Shown: one piece after another, positions 34,027 to 45,918 of the stretch
Layout of the letters: every line of letters begins with the position of its first letter
How positions within the stretch are numbered: position 1 is the first letter of the stretch
NCBI GenBank assembly: GCA_030549495.1
Contig: JAUIRK010000979.1
Coordinates: 139,001-203,000 of the forward strand
Direction of reading: 5' to 3'
Length of the DNA: 64,000 nt
Origin: Nectonema munidae
Lineage: Eukaryota > Nematomorpha > Nectonematoida > Nectonematidae
Made by a program: the position numbers and the translations under genes
Notes under the pieces: model-generated
Told to the model about the DNA's origin: nothing
Database searches by the model: none
Seen by the model: the letters and a program-made list of their open reading frames with translations, nothing else

Positions 34027-35039
34027 TTATACCAAATCAACCATATTAGTTTTATTTCTGAACTCAGATTTTGCATTTAGAGGTTTTAAAATGTCTGAAA
34101 GTGTCAATCATCCCTTTCTGTAGTAAAAACGCAAAGATGAGGTTTATGCGAAAAAGACTTCAGCCAATGAAAAGTAAGGAGACTGCTTAAAACATGAGAG
34201 GTACAGAACATCCTATATTATAGAAATGCAAGTAATGATGTGACGGTAACCGGAGAATAGTATCCAGAAGACAAAAGTGTCCAGATAGAAAGAGCTATCA
34301 TTGCTTCGTAATTGACTTGTGAAATTGCCTTAACAAGATAGTGGTCACTTTTCTCTTCTGGTCACTTTTCGCCTAGAACCGATGTGACTTGTACCGAGAA
34401 AATCAATTGAAAAAGCCTGCAGGGTTGTTCGGTGCTGTACATAACAATAATATTATAAGGTATAAAATATCGCCTAGAAGTTACAAAATCACTTGTTTGC
34501 AATTTAGATTTGTCGAGTACAGTATGTTATCTGTTTCAGTCTTACTCTTCCGTTAATAAAGCAAAGCCAAAGAGGTCAAACATTAAAAGCGATGTTGAAT
34601 ATACGTTCATACATTGCAATATACAACTTACAATGCATATTTATAGTTGCCATATAAAAGCAACCTGTACTCCAGGAAATTGACGAAACTATTCATAATA
34701 AATATTTTTTGTAAAAAAAGCAAATTGCATTAAATTTAACAACGAAAATGTTGTAAAGAATATTTTTCGGCAAAGTATGTGTATTTCGTGTTATATAATT
34801 TAACATGCTGTTTTACATTTACAACATGAAAATAAAGTATGGTCCTTGTAAACAAATTTTCACACTCAATACTCTTTCTTGTTCCCATTTTTCTAGACTT
34901 ACAATTAGTAGAAGAGCAGTAACCTTTAAGGTGGGTGTTGCAGTTGGTTCACTAGTTTTGTGAAACCGTAAAAAAGCAGATTTTGAGTAGATATGCAAGT
35001 AAATGAAGTTTCGATTCTGATTTTCATAGACCTTTCAAC
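34027..35039. other. No gene supported
   Basis: AT-rich sequence between a SINE and a piggyBac relic. The left end of that piggyBac should lie here, but no TTAACGCC-type motif is readable. Confidence 0.4.
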
Positions 35040-35089
35040 TAGAGCAAAGCTAGATGCCTTATAAAGCTATTCCTGCCCATTTTTCAAAA

Positions 35090-36235
35090 GATGGGTAAAC
35101 ACTTCGATTAGCTTTCATAATTATCCAGCTGTTATTAGCAGCAATATAGAGAACATTGGTAAAACTCGCTATTGGCCAACATTTCGAAGGCTTATATATG
35201 ACAGCTAAACTTTAGAAGCATCCTTTTTAAAACGTTTATCCCAGACGTATATTTATTGTAGTCTAAGATTCTTTGCGCTTGTTTTTTGAGTCAAATCTAT
35301 CAATTCTTGAAAGATATTATCTCGACACGACATGAACCGCTTTAAATGTTTTTTAGAATGCTTATGTAGAATGTAAATAGTCAACGATGAATACTGTGTT
35401 AATAAAAATATGCTTTTACATCCAGTCAACAGAAAAATATTTTGGTATGCAAGCCGTAGAACATGTGGTATCCATATTCTATTGTTCCTAACCGTACCAC
35501 AAATTGAATAATTTTTATCTTTGGCGCATATACACAATTCCTGACACATTAAAAATAAGTCCACATAAATACTAGAGCCAGGATATAAGCACAAAACCAA
35601 AAATAATCTCTTGACAATATTGGCAAATTTGCAATACCCCTTATTCAAAAATTGAGTCTGAAATATTTCAATAGAAAAAGATAAAAATTCTATAGCTCAT
35701 CTATAGTAGTTTGTTGAAGACTAATATTGATGACAATTTTCCAGAAATTAGTTTTGAATGCATCTTACCGCTACCAATCTAACAGAATTGTCGCTTTCTC
35801 TCTTTGAACAAATCGTATGAAAGTACGAAGGATAATGAACACATCTTTACTAACTGCAGCCTTCAAAAATGGGTTTGTTTATTTTTCTGAAGAGACATTT
35901 GACGTCAATGTGTTGGTCCTTTCATTGCCAATATATAAAAGACAAGCAAATGAAGCAAGCAAATTCTCCATTGAATGTAGAAACGAAGTCTAATATTATC
36001 TGTTATTTTAACCTTTGCCTGTTGAATAAAAGTGCCGACCATATTCTCGTGAAGAAAAGACTAAAATATTTTATTGGATCTTTCATTGCCTTTTGGACAG
36101 GTGTGGAAAAAATTATGTTTCTTACCCTTAACATTTTTGCTTACACAAAAAATTCTGTTCCATCTGGTACTTTGAGGGAATCTCTCTCTCTCTTCTTGAG
36201 CAATTTCTTCTTCTTCATTGCTGTTTTTTGAAATC
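35090..36235 (-). pseudogene. piggyBac transposase pseudogene (relic 4)
   Basis: Minus-strand pieces: KVPDGTEFFV near 36180 (matches IAPDGTRYFW of element 1), then 35253-35648 with NYSICGTVRNNRIWIPHVLR (matches ICGTINSNRRFLPNILK), then CWPIASFTNVLYIAANNSWI near 35150 (matches RRWTMAVFTNYLD). The catalytic parts between them are not readable. Many breaks; much older than elements 1 and 3. Confidence 0.75.
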
Positions 36236-36606
36236 AGATGTTCACATCACTTAGGGAAAAAATATCTGAACCGCTTTCTATCGAGGATAGAGTGGATGGA
36301 ACAAAATGTATCAATGCACAAATGGTGTGCTTTCAGTCAGAACAGAGTATTTACTGACCTTGTTTGCCTCAAGGTGGCAAAATTTTTTCTATATTGCATT
36401 CTTTTTGAATGGAGAGTTAATTTGTTTAAAGTATTGGAAATCATTGACATGTTTAAATTTTTAAACAAAATTTTTGTCCTTAAAACCAATAAGAAAGCCA
36501 TTTTCAATTCCAATGTTGACCTCATAAATCAGGCAGATGCATCCCACATGTATAAGATAGGCAGAAAAATTGCGTTATGAATGTCTTATGAAGACATGGC
36601 ATGATC

Positions 36607-36877
36607 CAGTGGCGGATCTAGAGGGGGATGGGGGGATACACACCCCCCCCCACTGGTGACACAAATAGAAGAAAGGATTTTATTATTTGATTTTTTAAAA
36701 TAAAATTTGTATTAAAATTTAATTTGAACTTTTAAATTTCAATCATACGTTTTTAGTTCAATTTTCGCATACTTCACCTTAAAAAAATACTTTTTAGCCT
36801 GTCATTTTGTATATATATTTTCTTCATACCCCTCCCCCCCCCCCCCCCCATACTGAAAATTCCTTCATCCGCCACTG
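36607..36877. mobile_element. hAT-type MITE, 271 bases
   Basis: Inverted tips CAGTGGCGGAT at 36607 and ATCCGCCACTG ending at 36877, with G- and C-runs just inside. The flanking octamers GCATGATC and ACATACTC agree at 5 of 8 positions, so a decayed 8-base target duplication is plausible. No coding capacity. Confidence 0.7.
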
Positions 36878-38137
36878 ACATACTCATACGGCTAATAATG
36901 AAATCAAAACAAAATATGCTATCAAAATAGCTTTCTTTTATTCTGGGTTACAGTTTAATGTATAAAAAATCTAAATTTTTGTTACTTGTTATGTAAATTC
37001 TATTTAGAGGTATAAAATAAAGGCACACTTTATCAGCAATGCTGACGTGCTGCTTTTCAGGTAAAGAAATAAAGTGTAGAAAACATCAGAGTACGTAAAT
37101 GAATAGCATGACTAGCGTGATTTGTTTATTTAAACATATTTTCGATTTCTCATTCCTACTACTAGGTGGCAGTCTCCATCTTATGTAAAAATAAAGATAT
37201 CTGATTTAATGAAACCATGTCCCTTAGTACAGTTCAAGCCATAACGTGCAAAAGAATCTCACAAAAGTAACCTTTCATGCTCTACAAAAAAATTTAAAAA
37301 CAGAAAATAACTCCAGCAACTGATTTAATGGGTTTTTGATTCTTGAAAAATATTGTATTATGCTTGTTTTGGTAAATTTATGGTAAAGTACTTATTTTTT
37401 AGTCGAAACTTTGGTTTTCTCTCCATCTTTGCAGCATCTTTATAAAATGTTTCCTTTTTTCTTGATTATTTATTGAAGTATGTGGAAATAATGTCAAGGA
37501 AATACTAGATATTGGAAAAGGTAAAATACTCTCAATAAACTAAATCACCTAAGAATAAAATAGATGGCGTTAATTTCAGTGTTTCTTTTTAGTTTTTTAT
37601 TCATTTTTTTATTTGCTTCATCAAATATTAAACAAAAAATACCAAAATGCATATTAGTCTTAATATGGTTAGGTATATTTTATTTTGACTAAATTAAGTT
37701 TTAAGAGTTTGCTTCTCACAAAAAGACCAACTCCGTCCTTCAAAGGTTAAAGTACAACTTCTCCATGCAATTCTTTTTTTAAAACTTTAAAATTCATTTA
37801 TTAATTTCTTTTTTGCATATAATAAAAATTTATTTTTAATTTGCCATACATATTTTGAATATATATTTTCAGAAAGAAACTTTCAATTGTTATTTCGTAA
37901 ACTAAATTATCGTGTAACAAGAGAAAAGCAGCTTGTTATATTGTCGAACAAAGAATATACTTACAAAGTATACTGACTTTGTTTATATAAAAGCATAAAA
38001 AAATAAATGGTATACTTTCAAATTTTAATTTCAAAGTATATTTTAATTTATGTATATAAGGCAAGTAAACAGTAATCAAAATATTGATTAAAGTTTTTGC
38101 TATTTTTTTGGAAGAAAATGCCTGCTTAAAAAATATC

Positions 38138-38152
38138 CTGGGTACGCCACTG
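38138..38152. repeat. Orphan hAT-type tip
   Basis: CTGGGTACGCCACTG reads inverted as CAGTGGCGTACCCAG, a common hAT tip. It lies directly left of the target duplication of the next MITE. No left partner was found. Confidence 0.4.
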
Positions 38153-38160
38153 CTTATAAT

Positions 38161-38481
38161 CAGGGCCAGGTTAGCATAGGGGCTATTGGGGCTGCAGCTC
38201 CAGGTCCACGATCCCCACTGAAAAAATAGGCCACAGTTATTGAAAAAAAACGCATATATATGAAAATGGTAAAGCTAGAAAAGTTCATTTGTAACTTGCA
38301 AATAATTACTTTAGTTGAAATTCATGCGGATTTGTAACTTTTTTGTATTAGAGTATTTCTACATTAAATAGATGAATAAAGATGATCTATACATAGGGGA
38401 GGGGGCTAACAGTTTCTTTAAATCATATAGGGCCATAACAAGCTACAGCCCCAGGCCCAGCGTTCCCCTAATCCACCCTTA
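38161..38481. mobile_element. hAT-type MITE, 321 bases, with perfect target duplication
   Basis: The 8-base duplication CTTATAAT is exact at 38153-38160 and 38482-38489. The left tip CAGGGCCAGGTTAG and, inverted, the right tip TAAGGGTGGATTAG are imperfect repeats, followed on both sides by related GGGGCT(G/A)(C/T)AGC-type sequence. No coding capacity. Confidence 0.82.
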
Positions 38482-38489
38482 CTTATAAT

Positions 38490-39440
38490 ACTTCCTTCAA
38501 TCATCTTGAGTATGAAATATTTATTAAAAAAAAGAAAACGTATTATAAAATCTTTTGAAAATTTGTATGAGAGAAGGAACCAAGTTGAAAACAAATTGAA
38601 AAGAGAAATAATTTAAAAAAAATATGTATCTTGACTAAATGGAAGATCTACAATGTTCTAATGAACTAGGAAGTGGTTTAATTATATAATATTAGATGCT
38701 TCAAAAAAGATTTTGACTGTGAAAAAGAAGTTCCTCTTTTACAAATGAAAAATATTTAAATCTATAGCTTATCATCTAGGATTACAGTTAACATTTAGCT
38801 AAGATGGGTACGAAATCTGAAAATTTAGAATAGGTCAGATTTATCAAAAATGGCACAGATGCCAATAAGTAAGAATTTAGTCACTATCAAGAGATTTTTT
38901 AATTTAAATTGAATTTTTCCATCTTTTTGCGTGAAAGAGAGAATCTTTTATATGAAGAAGGTGGAAAACTTTTTGTAATTGAACAATGAACATCACGAAT
39001 GATTCATCAGAAAAAAACCTTTGAAATGAGATTGGTTGACAAATATTCAGGCCGGATAATAAAATACACGATACTGATAAACAAGTCTAAGATCATCAAG
39101 AAGATTCTTTAATCAGAATGCTTTGAGAGAGGAAAAAAGTAATTTTATCCTTATAAAAAATTTTTCGAACACACATTGAAGAATATAAATTTCTAATGAA
39201 AAAAGAGCTACCAAGAAAGGATCATCATAGAATGAATAGCAAAATTACATACTGTAAATTATAATATGACGTAGAGACTACGAGCCGATAACGAATTTGT
39301 AGCCAAAAAGATGGAGGTCCTATCGAGTTACATAAGTTACTGCAGAATTAAATATTTTGAGTGAATTAAACACCTAAAGTTGGTTTATTAAATAAATTAA
39401 GAAAATAATTACCAGAGAAATATTGCAAGTAGAAGTTATT
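38490..39440. other. No gene supported
   Basis: AT-rich, no element ends or open frame I can support. Confidence 0.4.
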
Positions 39441-40025
39441 TTTATGTTTATATATTTGACATTGATTTACAGGTTTAATCGATTTTTTTGACAGGTTTTA
39501 TTGATTTCATAAAAAATGAACATCACCATTAAATTGGACATACTTGAAAATGTTATATATGTGGGAAATTTTTTTATATGTATTTCAATAAAAATTTTAA
39601 TTTTGACATGAGCTGTCATATTTAAATTATTTTTTGTCAGGTTTGACTAATTTTTATTTAAAAAAAATGGAATATCACCAATAAACACAGCGTTCTTGAA
39701 AATGGGTATATGTGTGTAAAAAACTTTAAATAATTATTCGGATAAAATGTTTTTTTTTGAAATAAATTAATTTTTTGACAGGTTTGATTGATTTTCATAA
39801 AAAATGAATATCACCACTGAATTCAGCATACTTGAAAATGGGCATATATGTATAAAAAACTTTTTATAATTATTTAAATAAAAAGTTCCTTTTTGAGATG
39901 AACTGTCATATATCAATCAATTTTTTAACAGCTTTGATTGATTTTGATAAAAAAAAAATTGACATCACCACTGAATTCAGCATAGTTGAAATATATATGT
40001 AACATTAAAAATATTTATAAAAACT
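39441..40025. repeat. Minisatellite-like tandem array, about 145-base unit, four copies
   Basis: The motif GACAGGTTTGATTGATTT recurs at about 39489, 39637, 39777 and 39927, each time followed by AAAAAATGAATATCACCA, GAATTCAGCATACTTGAAAA and a TATATGT segment. Copies differ by small indels and substitutions. Confidence 0.75.
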
Positions 40026-40119
40026 TATCAATATCTGAGAAAAAGAAGGAGGGGGCTCTTTACGCCCCCCCCCCCTATCACTTGATCGGACAAATTTAGC
40101 CCAGCACCAAACGTTATAC

Positions 40120-42747
40120 CAGTGGCGAACCGTGGATTTACACAATAGGCATGCAAAATCAAAATTGTAGTAAACCTTAATTTTTTTTTATATTGTTTAG
40201 AAAACACTATACAAAAATGTCATTATTCAAATAAAAATGATGATATAAAAAATTCATTTAAAATCGATTCTTCTTGCTTTTCGGCAGTACATATCAATTA
40301 CATTATGAAAAAAATTTCCTTTTTCTCCATCAAATTTTGAGTAATTTTTTTTCAATGGATAGCAAAGCTAATTTAGAAAGTCTTTCTTCTCCTTGGGTAT
40401 TTCGAAGATAGCTCTTAATTCTTTTAAGAGTTGAAAATGATCTCTCAACATTAGAAGTTGTTATAGGAATAGTTGAAACTAAGTTAAGTAACTTAAATAC
40501 CTCATTTAAACTCACATGTAAAACATTTTTAATGAAGAATTCAATAAACTCACTTGTAAAGAAAAAGTTTGGTGAGTGTACAAAACATAGAGTTGCGAAC
40601 GAAGATTAGAAAATTGAAAAAAGGTTTTGTAATTTTCTTCCAGGAAGTTGAATGCTTCTTCAGGAAAATGCACAGAGTATTTGCAAAACTTTTTACAATT
40701 TAGCAATTCAATAAATTTTACTTTTTCCAAAAATTGAAAGCGTTCTTTGATTTGCATCAAAATATCAAAAATGTTCTTGAACAGTTCGTTAAACTTTTCT
40801 TCGTTGGAAACATCTTTCCGTCGTTTTATCAAGGGTTCGTTGTGTTGAGCTTTTGCTTCTTGACATGCTTCTGAAAAATATGATTCTTTCAACTCTTCTA
40901 TTTTTTTACAGTTTGGTGCAAAAAAAGATTTCTGTCAAGAATATTCTAAGATTGACTTTTTAACATATTAAAGAGAAAATCTGTTAAAGGAAAAACTTTT
41001 GAAAGAATATTCTACGAAAAAAAAGCAAATTCAAAAGTATTTAAGTTGAAGTACAAACCACGTGCAAGTGTTTGAGTTTTTGCATCAAACTTTTATAGAT
41101 TTTCAAATAGGTACTCAAAAAGCTCTATAAGATCTTCCTTAGATTCTTTCAAAACTGAAACAAGTCTTGACGAATAATTCCATCTAGTTGGCGCTAACTT
41201 TGGAAATATTTTTGCTCCAATATCACTTAGCAATGAAATTCTTTTTGTAGAACTGCTAAAAAAAAAAGGAGACAAAGCATTTAGCACGGAAAAAAACTGT
41301 AGCATTGATGAATTTCTTCTAAACTCTTGGATAAAACTAAGTTGAGTTGATGAGCGTAACAATGAATAAAAATACCGTTTGGAGCTATTTCTCTTATAAT
41401 TTTCTGCACTCCATTGATTTCACTTGCCATAACGGCAGCCCCATCGTATGATTGAGAAATCAACTTTTCTAAACATCCAAGTTCTTTCAAGTTTTCAAAT
41501 GCTATCTTTGTAAGAGCTTGAACACTTCTGTCTTTACTGACATCTGAAAATTTGATAAATCTTTCACAAATTATACCAAATTCATCAACTGAAGAAAGCT
41601 GGGGAAAAAAGCTAACATCGGAAGTCTCATCCATTAATATTGATATAAAACAAGTTTTACTCATGTCTTTTTTTTATTTGTTTCAACAAGACTTCTCCAA
41701 TGCAATAAATAAGATCATTTTCAATTTTAGATGTACCTTTAAAAACCATAGATGATTTCAAATGAAAATAAAGTTTTTCATCAAACTCACTCAAAAAATC
41801 AACCAGTTCAACATAATTTCCTCTATTAGTTGAGATTTCATTTCAAAATGTCCACGGAAAGACAATTTTTGCAGAGCTAAAAAACAAGTGACACTTATCA
41901 ACCTTTTAAGAATTTCACGGTTCTACTCTAGGCGTCTTTCCAAAAGTCGCTAAATCAACAACACAGTTGAGATGATTTTGAGTTTTTTCGTGGCGTGAGT
42001 TGCATCGTGTAGATTGTTTAGATCGCTGTAACCTCTATTGATACGGCTCTACACTGTACTTTTTTTTGAAAAAAGTACACATGGCCAGCAAAACATCCTA
42101 CCATTTTCAGAATTTCCACATATCCAAGAGCATTTAGTGTAAATAAATGAATTAAATTTCCTTGTGGAAACTTTTGTTAGTCTTAACTAAGTTCAAAAGA
42201 GGTCTTGGCGGCTTGTCACTTTTAAGAAAACTTTTTTTTCTTCAAAAGTTAGAGAAAAAAATGATCTATGTTACAAAATTTCAAATATGTACGACGAAAC
42301 TGGATGTTACAGATTCTCTTACACATAGTGAAAAAAGAGTGGTGATGTATGCAAAATTATCATCGCTTTTCTATATTGAATATTGTTGATTCGCGTATCA
42401 TCATCAACAACATTAAATTTCAATTTTTCTCTCTCTTTTTCCTCCTCTTCTACATGTTTTATGTTGAAAGCAAAATTGAAATTGCTTACTTTCTCTATTT
42501 TTTCTTTACATAAATGATGTTTTGTTCATACTTCGCACACAATACAAATTTGTACTATTGAGAAATGAATGCACTTACAGGTATTGCTTGCATCATATTA
42601 CATTGTTTGCGTATTTCCTATTTCTCTGCATTTAGAGAATAAATCTAATTCTCAAAGGTGTTAACATTTCGACCTTTTTCTTTGACGTTTCTCCAAGTTT
42701 AGAGGGCATGCAGTGCATGCCTTGTTTGCAATGACGGTACGCCCCTG
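40120..42747 (-). mobile_element. hAT element relic (TTF/DUF4371 type), 2.6 kb
   Basis: Inverted tips CAGTGGCGAACCGT at 40120 and, inverted, CAGGGGCGTACCGT ending at 42747; both continue with a shared GGCATGCA about 30 bases inside. The transposase remnant is on the minus strand. Flanking octamers do not match well, so the target duplication has decayed or was changed by the (TA) repeat on the right. Confidence 0.8.
40330..42145 (-). pseudogene. hAT transposase pseudogene (TTF zinc finger, DUF4371, hAT_C)
   Basis: Reading from 42145 down: SWICGNSENGRMFCWPCVLF, a TTF-type zinc finger; EILKRLISV with ALQKLSFRGHFE (the family's L-ALRGH motif); FYSILADETTDVS-like FISILMDETSDVS at 41664; SYDGAAVMASEINGVQKII and IFIHCYAHQLNLVLS; a linker at 41093-41362; and the C-terminal hAT_C dimerisation piece at 40330-40515 with TTSNVERSFSTLKRIKSYLR. 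Order and spacing match ZMYM/DUF4371-type hAT transposases. At least four frame breaks. Confidence 0.85.
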
Positions 42748-42849
42748 ATATATATATATACTTAGAAAAAATCATTGAAGAGAGAGAGCAAAGTAAGCAC
42801 ATTGAGTATTATTTGAATATAATACACTAGGAATAAAATATTAACATGT

Positions 42850-43110
42850 ATGTAAGCCATTACTCTTCGAATATTTACACAAAATCAGCTCCAAAACACA
42901 GAACACGTATTCAACTGCCCACACATCTCAAACCACTCGATCTTTGGCTTAACCCACACGCGGTTACCAACCTCCTCTCAGAATGGAAAAACAAACCACG
43001 ATCACCTCCTCCTCAAACCACCATAACACATCATTAAATCCCATATCCCTATATACTAACAATACACACAGATTCAGATATTTTAAAAAAATCTTATTCA
43101 TATATACACA
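42850..43110 (+). mobile_element. Possible R1-like LINE 3' fragment
   Basis: A C/A-rich strand like that of the LINE at 28.3-32.5 kb. The frame reads LPTHLKPLDLWLNPHAVTNL and LSEWKNKP, resembling the end of an R1-type ORF2 after its terminal CCHC-like motif. Short and without the RT domain, so the call rests on composition and weak similarity. Confidence 0.4.
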
Positions 43111-43165
43111 TATACATCTCTTCTGGTTCCAACCAAAGCGGCTAAGAGGCCACTGGTATGGTGAT

Positions 43166-43320
43166 GGGGTCATTCACAATTGATGTCAACCAAAGATTGA
43201 GGGGGGGGGGGGGGGGTGTCGATAAGATGACAAATGAAGAATTTGTAAACTAAAAGTTGACAATGGGGGAGGATGTTATAATTAAGCAAGAAAAGGTTGA
43301 CGTCAATTGTGAAGGACCCC
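43166..43320. mobile_element. 155-base MITE with 26-base inverted ends
   Basis: GGGGTCATTCACAATTGATG plus TCAACC at the left is matched inverted by GGTTGACGTCAATTGTGAAG plus GACCCC at the right; about 24 of 26 positions agree. The interior holds a G-run of about 17. The flanks (GAT on the left, TAA on the right) give no clear target duplication, so I cannot assign the superfamily. Confidence 0.72.
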
Positions 43321-43527
43321 TAACAAGATATCTGCCAGTGGAGGCCAACAACAACAGCTGTCGTATATAAAACCTTGAAATAAGAAAAATAATACCGAAT
43401 ATTCACACACAAACGAAACAGGTTTTATAATTAAAGGGCCTCCTAGAATGTACCTTCTACTGACAAGGCCTTTTATAAAAAAAATAAGGGAAAAAAATTT
43501 ATATATAGAAAAATTTATTTAAAACAT

Positions 43528-45522
43528 TTAATCATCATTTGTATCCATGGAAACATCAGAAACGGAGGAATCTTGAACACATTTTGGGCTGCTGGACTTT
43601 GCTTGACCAGAACTACCACCACTTTTATAGATCCTCATTTGATTCGCATACTCTTTTTGACCAGCCTTAGCCATGTTTTCCCATTTGGACTTGTCAGAAA
43701 GCTTTTTCCAAAGTTCGCCACCTATTCTCGAGATTTCCTTCACTGATATTCCCGGATTTTGCTTCTTAATATTTTCTCTCTCCTCCTTCATCCAAATAAA
43801 ATAGGATGAGAGAGGTCTCTTTGGCATATTTGGGTCTTTTTCTGCTTTTTTCCTTCGTTTCGAGCTTTTTTCTTTAGAAACAGTCTTTGCAGGCTTAGAT
43901 GGCTGTTTCGTCGCTTCAATAGAGAGAGAGTTGTCACTTGAAACGGAACTTGTCTTTTCATTATTATTATCACTGCCTTCCTCTTCTTCCTCATTTGAAA
44001 CTCTGGAAGAACTTTTGACCGTTTTCGGACTTTTATCTTTGGAATCATCTCCATCCTCATCATTGGACTCTTCAGCAGTGCCACTGTAAAACTCTTCGTC
44101 AGGGTCACTTGCTTGTGCTGTAGGCTTGAAGTCTTCATCCTCAGAATCGGAAAATGAACCATTTTCTTGTTTAATTTTGTTGATGTAAGGATCATCTTCA
44201 TCATCACTATCTAGATCATTTTTCTGATTCAAATCAACTTTTTCGCCAATATTTTTAACGCATAAACCCTTTTCTTTTATAAAATCAAATAATTTAGTGT
44301 ACTCACCTTTTAAAATCCCACAGAAAAAATATTCGATACCATTTTTGCAAAATATTTCAAAATCAAAAGACTTTGTACTGCCAGAACCTCTTGCAAAATT
44401 AACATTAGCAATTTCACTATATCTAATCACAATACTGGGCTTTGGAATAAAAACAAAACTTCGTTCTAAAGGATATAATGATCCAACAGCAGCTTTGTAT
44501 GAACAACTTATACAAGAAGAATTATCGTGTCCTTTATAATTTGTCGTTGTTAGCTTTTCATTGGAAAGCATCTTCATTAAAAGTGAAAAAACCTCATACG
44601 TTTGTCCAGACATTTTTTCTTTAAATTGATCTTTATTCTCTTGTACCGCATCTGTATTAATTTTAACCTCTATTTCATCCTCTTCTTTCGGAAACTGAAA
44701 AATAATGAAAGGATATCGAGTCTGACCATGTTTTAAGGGAGGATCCAATCTAATGCCTAAAACCATAAACCTTTGATACTTATCAGGTAATAAAAATAAG
44801 CGGAGTATTGATGAGTATAAAATTTTAAAGTCAAAAGATTTACCACATAGTTGGAAAAAGGTAGGATATAATTTTACAAGGTATCTTCCTCGTGGAGTGA
44901 TAATTTGTACGTCTTCAAACGAAACAATTGCATCCCCTACAGCACGAATAACATTCGCTTTCGACATTACATACTTTGTAAAATCTTTAACTGTATCTAC
45001 AGAACCCTCAGGAGTAGGAATATGAAATCGGATTTCGCACAAGGAAATTGGAGCATCATCATCTTGAACAAACTCTAAGGTTGATTCATTTTTTCCATGC
45101 ATACATTGAGAAACATAATTTAAAGGAATTTCTATTAGACTTTCTTTGTCTTTACATAAGGAAAGAGTAGAACCAAAAAAGTTTACTTCTCCCCAATTAT
45201 AACCCTTGACGCAAAATTCCTTTTTTTCAAGTTTTTTATCATAAAAATTATCTGTGAAAGATTGAATTTTTTCAAAATCTACATCGCTGAATCCACAAAA
45301 TCGGTGCAAAAATCCATTTTGAGTTAAAACTCTAAGACCATAACCCTGAGACAATAAAACCCAAGAAATAGTATCAATATCAGATGAAGATATATGCTCA
45401 GTTTTTCTAGTTTTAGCATTTTTAAAAAATATGCCTTGTGTTTGAAATTTAAGTTTACCCATAATCATTTTACCGCGACTTTCTTCAAAAGCCTCATGAA
45501 ATTCAAGAGAATCAACAACCAT
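43528..45522 (-). CDS. SSRP1: FACT complex subunit SSRP1, intronless, 664 aa
   Basis: SSRP1 pairs with SPT16 in FACT, the nuclear histone chaperone that loosens and rebuilds nucleosomes during transcription and replication. Visible parts: N-terminal PH-like/dimerisation region 1-180 (IFFKNAKTRKTEHISS, CVKGYNWGEVNFFGSTLSL, YVSQCMHGKNESTLEF); tandem-PH middle domain about 190-430 (ITPRGRYLVKLYPTFFQLCG, RLFLLPDKYQR, CISCSYKAAVGSLYPLER, VNFARGSGSTKSFDFEI); acidic stretch about 436-495; basic patch SSKRRKKAEK 553-562; HMG box 563-632 (DPNMPKRPLSSYFIWM ... GGELWKKLSDKSKWE); Ser-rich tail. Length is close to the family's 700 or so. AATAAA follows the stop. One uninterrupted exon is unusual, as SSRP1 has many introns in most animals; it may be intron-lost or a retrocopy under selection. 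Confidence 0.95.
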   Translation of the reverse strand: MVVDSLEFHEAFEESRGKMIMGKLKFQTQGIFFKNAKTRKTEHISSSDIDTISWVLLSQGYGLRVLTQNGFLHRFCGFSDVDFEKIQSFTDNFYDKKLEKKEFCVKGYNWGEVNFFGSTLSLCKDKESLIEIPLNYVSQCMHGKNESTLEFVQDDDAPISLCEIRFHIPTPEGSVDTVKDFTKYVMSKANVIRAVGDAIVSFEDVQIITPRGRYLVKLYPTFFQLCGKSFDFKILYSSILRLFLLPDKYQRFMVLGIRLDPPLKHGQTRYPFIIFQFPKEEDEIEVKINTDAVQENKDQFKEKMSGQTYEVFSLLMKMLSNEKLTTTNYKGHDNSSCISCSYKAAVGSLYPLERSFVFIPKPSIVIRYSEIANVNFARGSGSTKSFDFEIFCKNGIEYFFCGILKGEYTKLFDFIKEKGLCVKNIGEKVDLNQKNDLDSDDEDDPYINKIKQENGSFSDSEDEDFKPTAQASDPDEEFYSGTAEESNDEDGDDSKDKSPKTVKSSSRVSNEEEEEGSDNNNEKTSSVSSDNSLSIEATKQPSKPAKTVSKEKSSKRRKKAEKDPNMPKRPLSSYFIWMKEERENIKKQNPGISVKEISRIGGELWKKLSDKSKWENMAKAGQKEYANQMRIYKSGGSSGQAKSSSPKCVQDSSVSDVSMDTNDD

Positions 45523-45918
45523 TTTAAAAATAAGAAAAATTTAAAATAAAAGTTAAAAATTGATATATATTTTTTCGTAAAGTTTTTGAAGAAGAATGTG
45601 ACACTGGTTTAAAATGAAATGAAAGCAGACAATAAGTCTTAAAAATTTTAGTTGTTAAAGTTAAATAATATTTTATTTATTCATTTATTAAAAAAGAAAG
45701 AAAGAAATTTATTTTCAAATCCTTGAAATCAATGAGTAAGATTTATATCTTTATCATATTAAATATAGGAAAAGAAAAAGAAACAGATAAGCAAAACAAA
45801 TGATTAATGAGCAGAACTTCCAGTAGTTAAGGGATGAGAGTGATATTCTGGAGAGAGTAAAGGGAAAGTAGTTCCATCGAGATTCAACACTGCAGTTATT
45901 AAGAGAAAAAATAATATA

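Larger units (their letters stand above)
35040..37573 (-). mobile_element. piggyBac-type relic 4, with right end TAGATGGCG-TTAA
   Basis: Transposase remnants on the minus strand (35090-36235) are followed at 37561-37573 by TAGATGGCG and TTAA, the same inverted terminal motif as element 1. The left end is not recognised. A hAT-type MITE (36607-36877) is inserted between coding remnant and right end. Confidence 0.65.

Noticed and set aside
36218-36580. Plus-strand frame of 120 codons next to piggyBac relic 4
   Set aside because: It does not match piggyBac or any family I recognise, and lies inside a decayed element.
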